This document shows positions 62,355 to 64,000 of a stretch of 64,000 nt of DNA, piece after piece. Each line of letters opens with the position of its first letter. The first letter of the stretch is position 1. A program made the translations under genes and the position numbers. Source of the stretch: Oscillospiraceae bacterium (GTDB lineage: Bacteria > Bacillota > Clostridia > Oscillospirales > UBA929); the NCBI GenBank assembly GCA_009777475.1, contig WRLU01000001.1, positions 1 to 64,000 on the forward strand, read 5' to 3'. The notes below the pieces were generated by a model. That model saw only the letters and a program-made list of their open reading frames with translations, did no database searches and was not told the DNA's origin.

Positions 62355-63839
62355 ATGGCGACTAACGCAATTACCGGATTATTCTCAGGAATGGACACAG
62401 ACTCGCTCGTTAAAGTAATGGTAATGAGCCAACAGCAAAAAATAAATAATCTGGAGCAAAAAAAGATCACGGCGGAGTGGAAGCGCGATGAGTACATTGA
62501 CATCAACAACCGGCTCCGCATGTTTACGGACAAGTTTGTCAGTGTATTGGGTTCGACAAGTATGTCTTCGCGTTCGGCATACTCAGACCTTAAGGTCAAC
62601 ATGACAGGCGGCGGTAGCGGCAGTGTAGTTGTCAATCCGGGTAGCTCCGTTCAGCCCGGGCAATATAATGTCCGGGTAGATCAGATTGCCACGACAACGA
62701 CAATGACCGGAAATAGAATTTCAGATGACGGCAAGATTCTGTCTTCCTCTGAGATTAACGGCATGACTGTCAGGAATATGCGCCAGCTCGTCTCAGGAGA
62801 ATCATCAGGCAGCGGAGTTGAGTTCACCATAAACGGCGTTGAGTTTTCATTCCGCGCCAATACCTCAATGCAAACGATTATGTCTGCTGTAAATTCTTCG
62901 TCAGCCGGTGTTACAATGTCTTACTCCGAAGCAAGCGAACGCTTCACAATTACCGCCAATGAAATGGGCGAAAAAGGGAACATCTCCGTATATGATAACA
63001 ATGGCTTCTTAGGCTCTCTGGGCCTTGCCTGGGTTGAGCAGGGGCAGGATGCTGTTGTTTATTTCAATGGGGAAGCCGAGGCGCGTAGCTTAAGCTCCAA
63101 CAGCCTAAGCATAGGCGGTATGCAGATTAGCTTTATACGTCCCACAAGTGCGGACGGTGTCGATTTTTCAATTGATGCAGACTATCAAAAGCCTCTGGAA
63201 AATATGAGGGGATTTCTGGCGGAATTCAACACGCTGATGTCAGATCTGTTCACTGCCTACAACACCAAGCCTGACAGAAAATACGCACCGCTGACGGAAA
63301 ATGAGATTGAAGTATTAGAACTCAGCGACAGAGAAATTGAAAAGTGGGAGGATCGTGCCAGGCAGGGTCTTCTATACAGAGACAAGCGGCTAGGCGATCT
63401 CATAAGCGGGGTGCGTACCCTGATGGGTGAGGCCTTCGGCGGTAGCACTCTGTCATCGATCGGCATAATCTCCGGCGGTTACTCTCCTAAAGAGTCAACC
63501 AAGCTTGTGCTTGACGAGGAGAAGTTTTTGACGGCCCTGCAGAAAGACCCGGACAAGGTGCTTAATATTTTAACTGCCGCCGTTTCAGATACTGCGGGGG
63601 GATTTGTGCCTAAGCTCAGCAGACAGATCGAATCATTCATCGGCAATACCAAATCATACAGCATCAGTGATCTGGATGGCTACATACATAACTACGGCAA
63701 GCGCATTACCGAGCAGGAAGCTAAGTTAGATCAATTGAGCGAGAGGTACTATAGACAATACGCTAAGATGGAAACCGTGTTGAGCCAATTGCAATCCCAG
63801 CAGGACAGGGTCATGGCAATGTTTAACATGAACCAGTAG
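62355..63839 (+). CDS. fliD: Flagellar hook-associated protein 2 (filament cap)
   Basis: 494 residues. The N-terminal FliD_N pattern (ITGLFSGMDTDSLVKVMVMS) and the C-terminal coiled coil (ITEQEAKLDQLSERYYRQYA, LSQLQSQQDRVMAMFNMNQ) are both present; the middle holds the FliD_C domain. It caps the growing filament and helps fold flagellin outside the cell. ATG behind AAAGGAGG. fliS follows 32 bases on, the standard pair. Confidence 0.95.
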   Translation: MATNAITGLFSGMDTDSLVKVMVMSQQQKINNLEQKKITAEWKRDEYIDINNRLRMFTDKFVSVLGSTSMSSRSAYSDLKVNMTGGGSGSVVVNPGSSVQPGQYNVRVDQIATTTTMTGNRISDDGKILSSSEINGMTVRNMRQLVSGESSGSGVEFTINGVEFSFRANTSMQTIMSAVNSSSAGVTMSYSEASERFTITANEMGEKGNISVYDNNGFLGSLGLAWVEQGQDAVVYFNGEAEARSLSSNSLSIGGMQISFIRPTSADGVDFSIDADYQKPLENMRGFLAEFNTLMSDLFTAYNTKPDRKYAPLTENEIEVLELSDREIEKWEDRARQGLLYRDKRLGDLISGVRTLMGEAFGGSTLSSIGIISGGYSPKESTKLVLDEEKFLTALQKDPDKVLNILTAAVSDTAGGFVPKLSRQIESFIGNTKSYSISDLDGYIHNYGKRITEQEAKLDQLSERYYRQYAKMETVLSQLQSQQDRVMAMFNMNQ

Positions 63840-63871
63840 GCTCAGTGAGCTATTTTAGGGGGAGTTTTTTT

Positions 63872-64000
63872 ATGTTGTCTTATTCCGGAGCTTCAAATCC
63901 TTACAAACAGCAAGATATGATGACCGCCGCGCCGGGTGAACTGGTTTCTAGACTTCTCAAAGGGTCCGTCCGGAACCTTGAGCTGTTCAAAAAGGCAGTT
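63872..64000 (+). CDS. fliS: Flagellar export chaperone FliS (5' part only)
   Basis: 43 residues up to the window edge: MLSYSGASNPYKQQDMMTAA, then PGELVSRLLKGSVRNLELFK. YKQQ...APGELVS.L..G is the FliS opening. It binds flagellin before export. The gene is cut by the window end. GGGGGAG site before the ATG. Confidence 0.9.
   Translation, partial: MLSYSGASNPYKQQDMMTAAPGELVSRLLKGSVRNLELFKKAV

Overview
The window looks like a chromosomal segment of a Gram-positive, endospore-forming, flagellated anaerobe of the class Clostridia. This rests on strong AGGAGG-type ribosome sites, frequent TTG/GTG starts, many near-consensus sigma-A promoters (TTGACA-N17-TATAAT), CotF-type spore coat genes, IreB, a 2[4Fe-4S] ferredoxin, CheV, FliD/FliS, EF-Tu, and ECF transporter genes next to truA. 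No rRNA, tRNA or CRISPR array was seen.

Layout. 0.2-5.2 kb (minus): a tocopherol-cyclase-like protein coupled to a Rieske/FAD oxidoreductase, then a GNAT gene and a GH13 glycosidase. 5.2-5.8 kb: a scar of mobile-element remnants (an ISAs1-type transposase tail and an HNH-like fragment). 5.8-13.2 kb (plus): housekeeping genes ecfA2-ecfT-truA, a DUF5711 protein, cvpA, a CDP-alcohol phosphatidyltransferase and a ClpE-type unfoldase. 13.2-14 kb (minus): a riboflavin ECF S component (ribU) behind an FMN riboswitch with its own terminator and promoter. 14-18.8 kb (plus): an M19 dipeptidase and a very large secreted M6 protease fused to seven RCC1 repeats.

19-28.1 kb is the accessory region. On the minus strand an SPP1-type portal protein and an XkdN-like tail chaperone are followed by a full-length polymorphic toxin with a membrane immunity protein. 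Three 5'-truncated toxin/immunity cassettes come next: a BECR-like toxin with a CPCC protein, a colicin-E5-like RNase with a small partner, and a frameshifted toxin with a DUF1871 protein. Two of the truncated cassettes reuse the same near-identical constant module, and GC-rich hairpins sit at several junctions. No capsid, terminase, tail-tube or lysis genes are visible, so this reads as a phage-derived toxin locus with an orphan-cassette reservoir. It is the most unusual system in the window. An IS5-like remnant and an unknown gene with a perfect consensus promoter mark its left edge.

28.4-31.3 kb: uvrA. 31.4-39.5 kb (minus): a BspA-type LRR surface protein, a J-domain/degenerate-GGDEF protein, a secreted lysine-rich protein with a long leader, ireB, a MecA-like protein, yfbR, tyrS and a DUF3048 lipoprotein-like gene. 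39.6-42.9 kb (plus): an IS3/Cdd1 chimera, a flavodoxin-like reductase, a truncated YigZ, rpiB and a rhomboid-like pseudoprotease with a zinc ribbon. 42.9-51 kb: speD, a GLUG-repeat surface protein, tuf, and a peptide-type ABC importer (binding protein plus two permeases, no ATPases). 51-57 kb (minus): a sortase with four NPCBM-like surface proteins, three of them tandem paralogues. 57-61 kb (minus): two spore-coat genes, aspS, cheV and mgsA. 61.2-64 kb (plus): ferredoxin, rsmI, then fliD behind a sigma-D-type promoter, and the start of fliS.

The secreted and surface proteins recur with the same parts: Pro/Thr linkers, InlB-type repeats, and a C-terminal domain that appears to be shared by the M6 protease, the GLUG protein and the sortase. 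All family assignments come from reading motifs; no database search was run.
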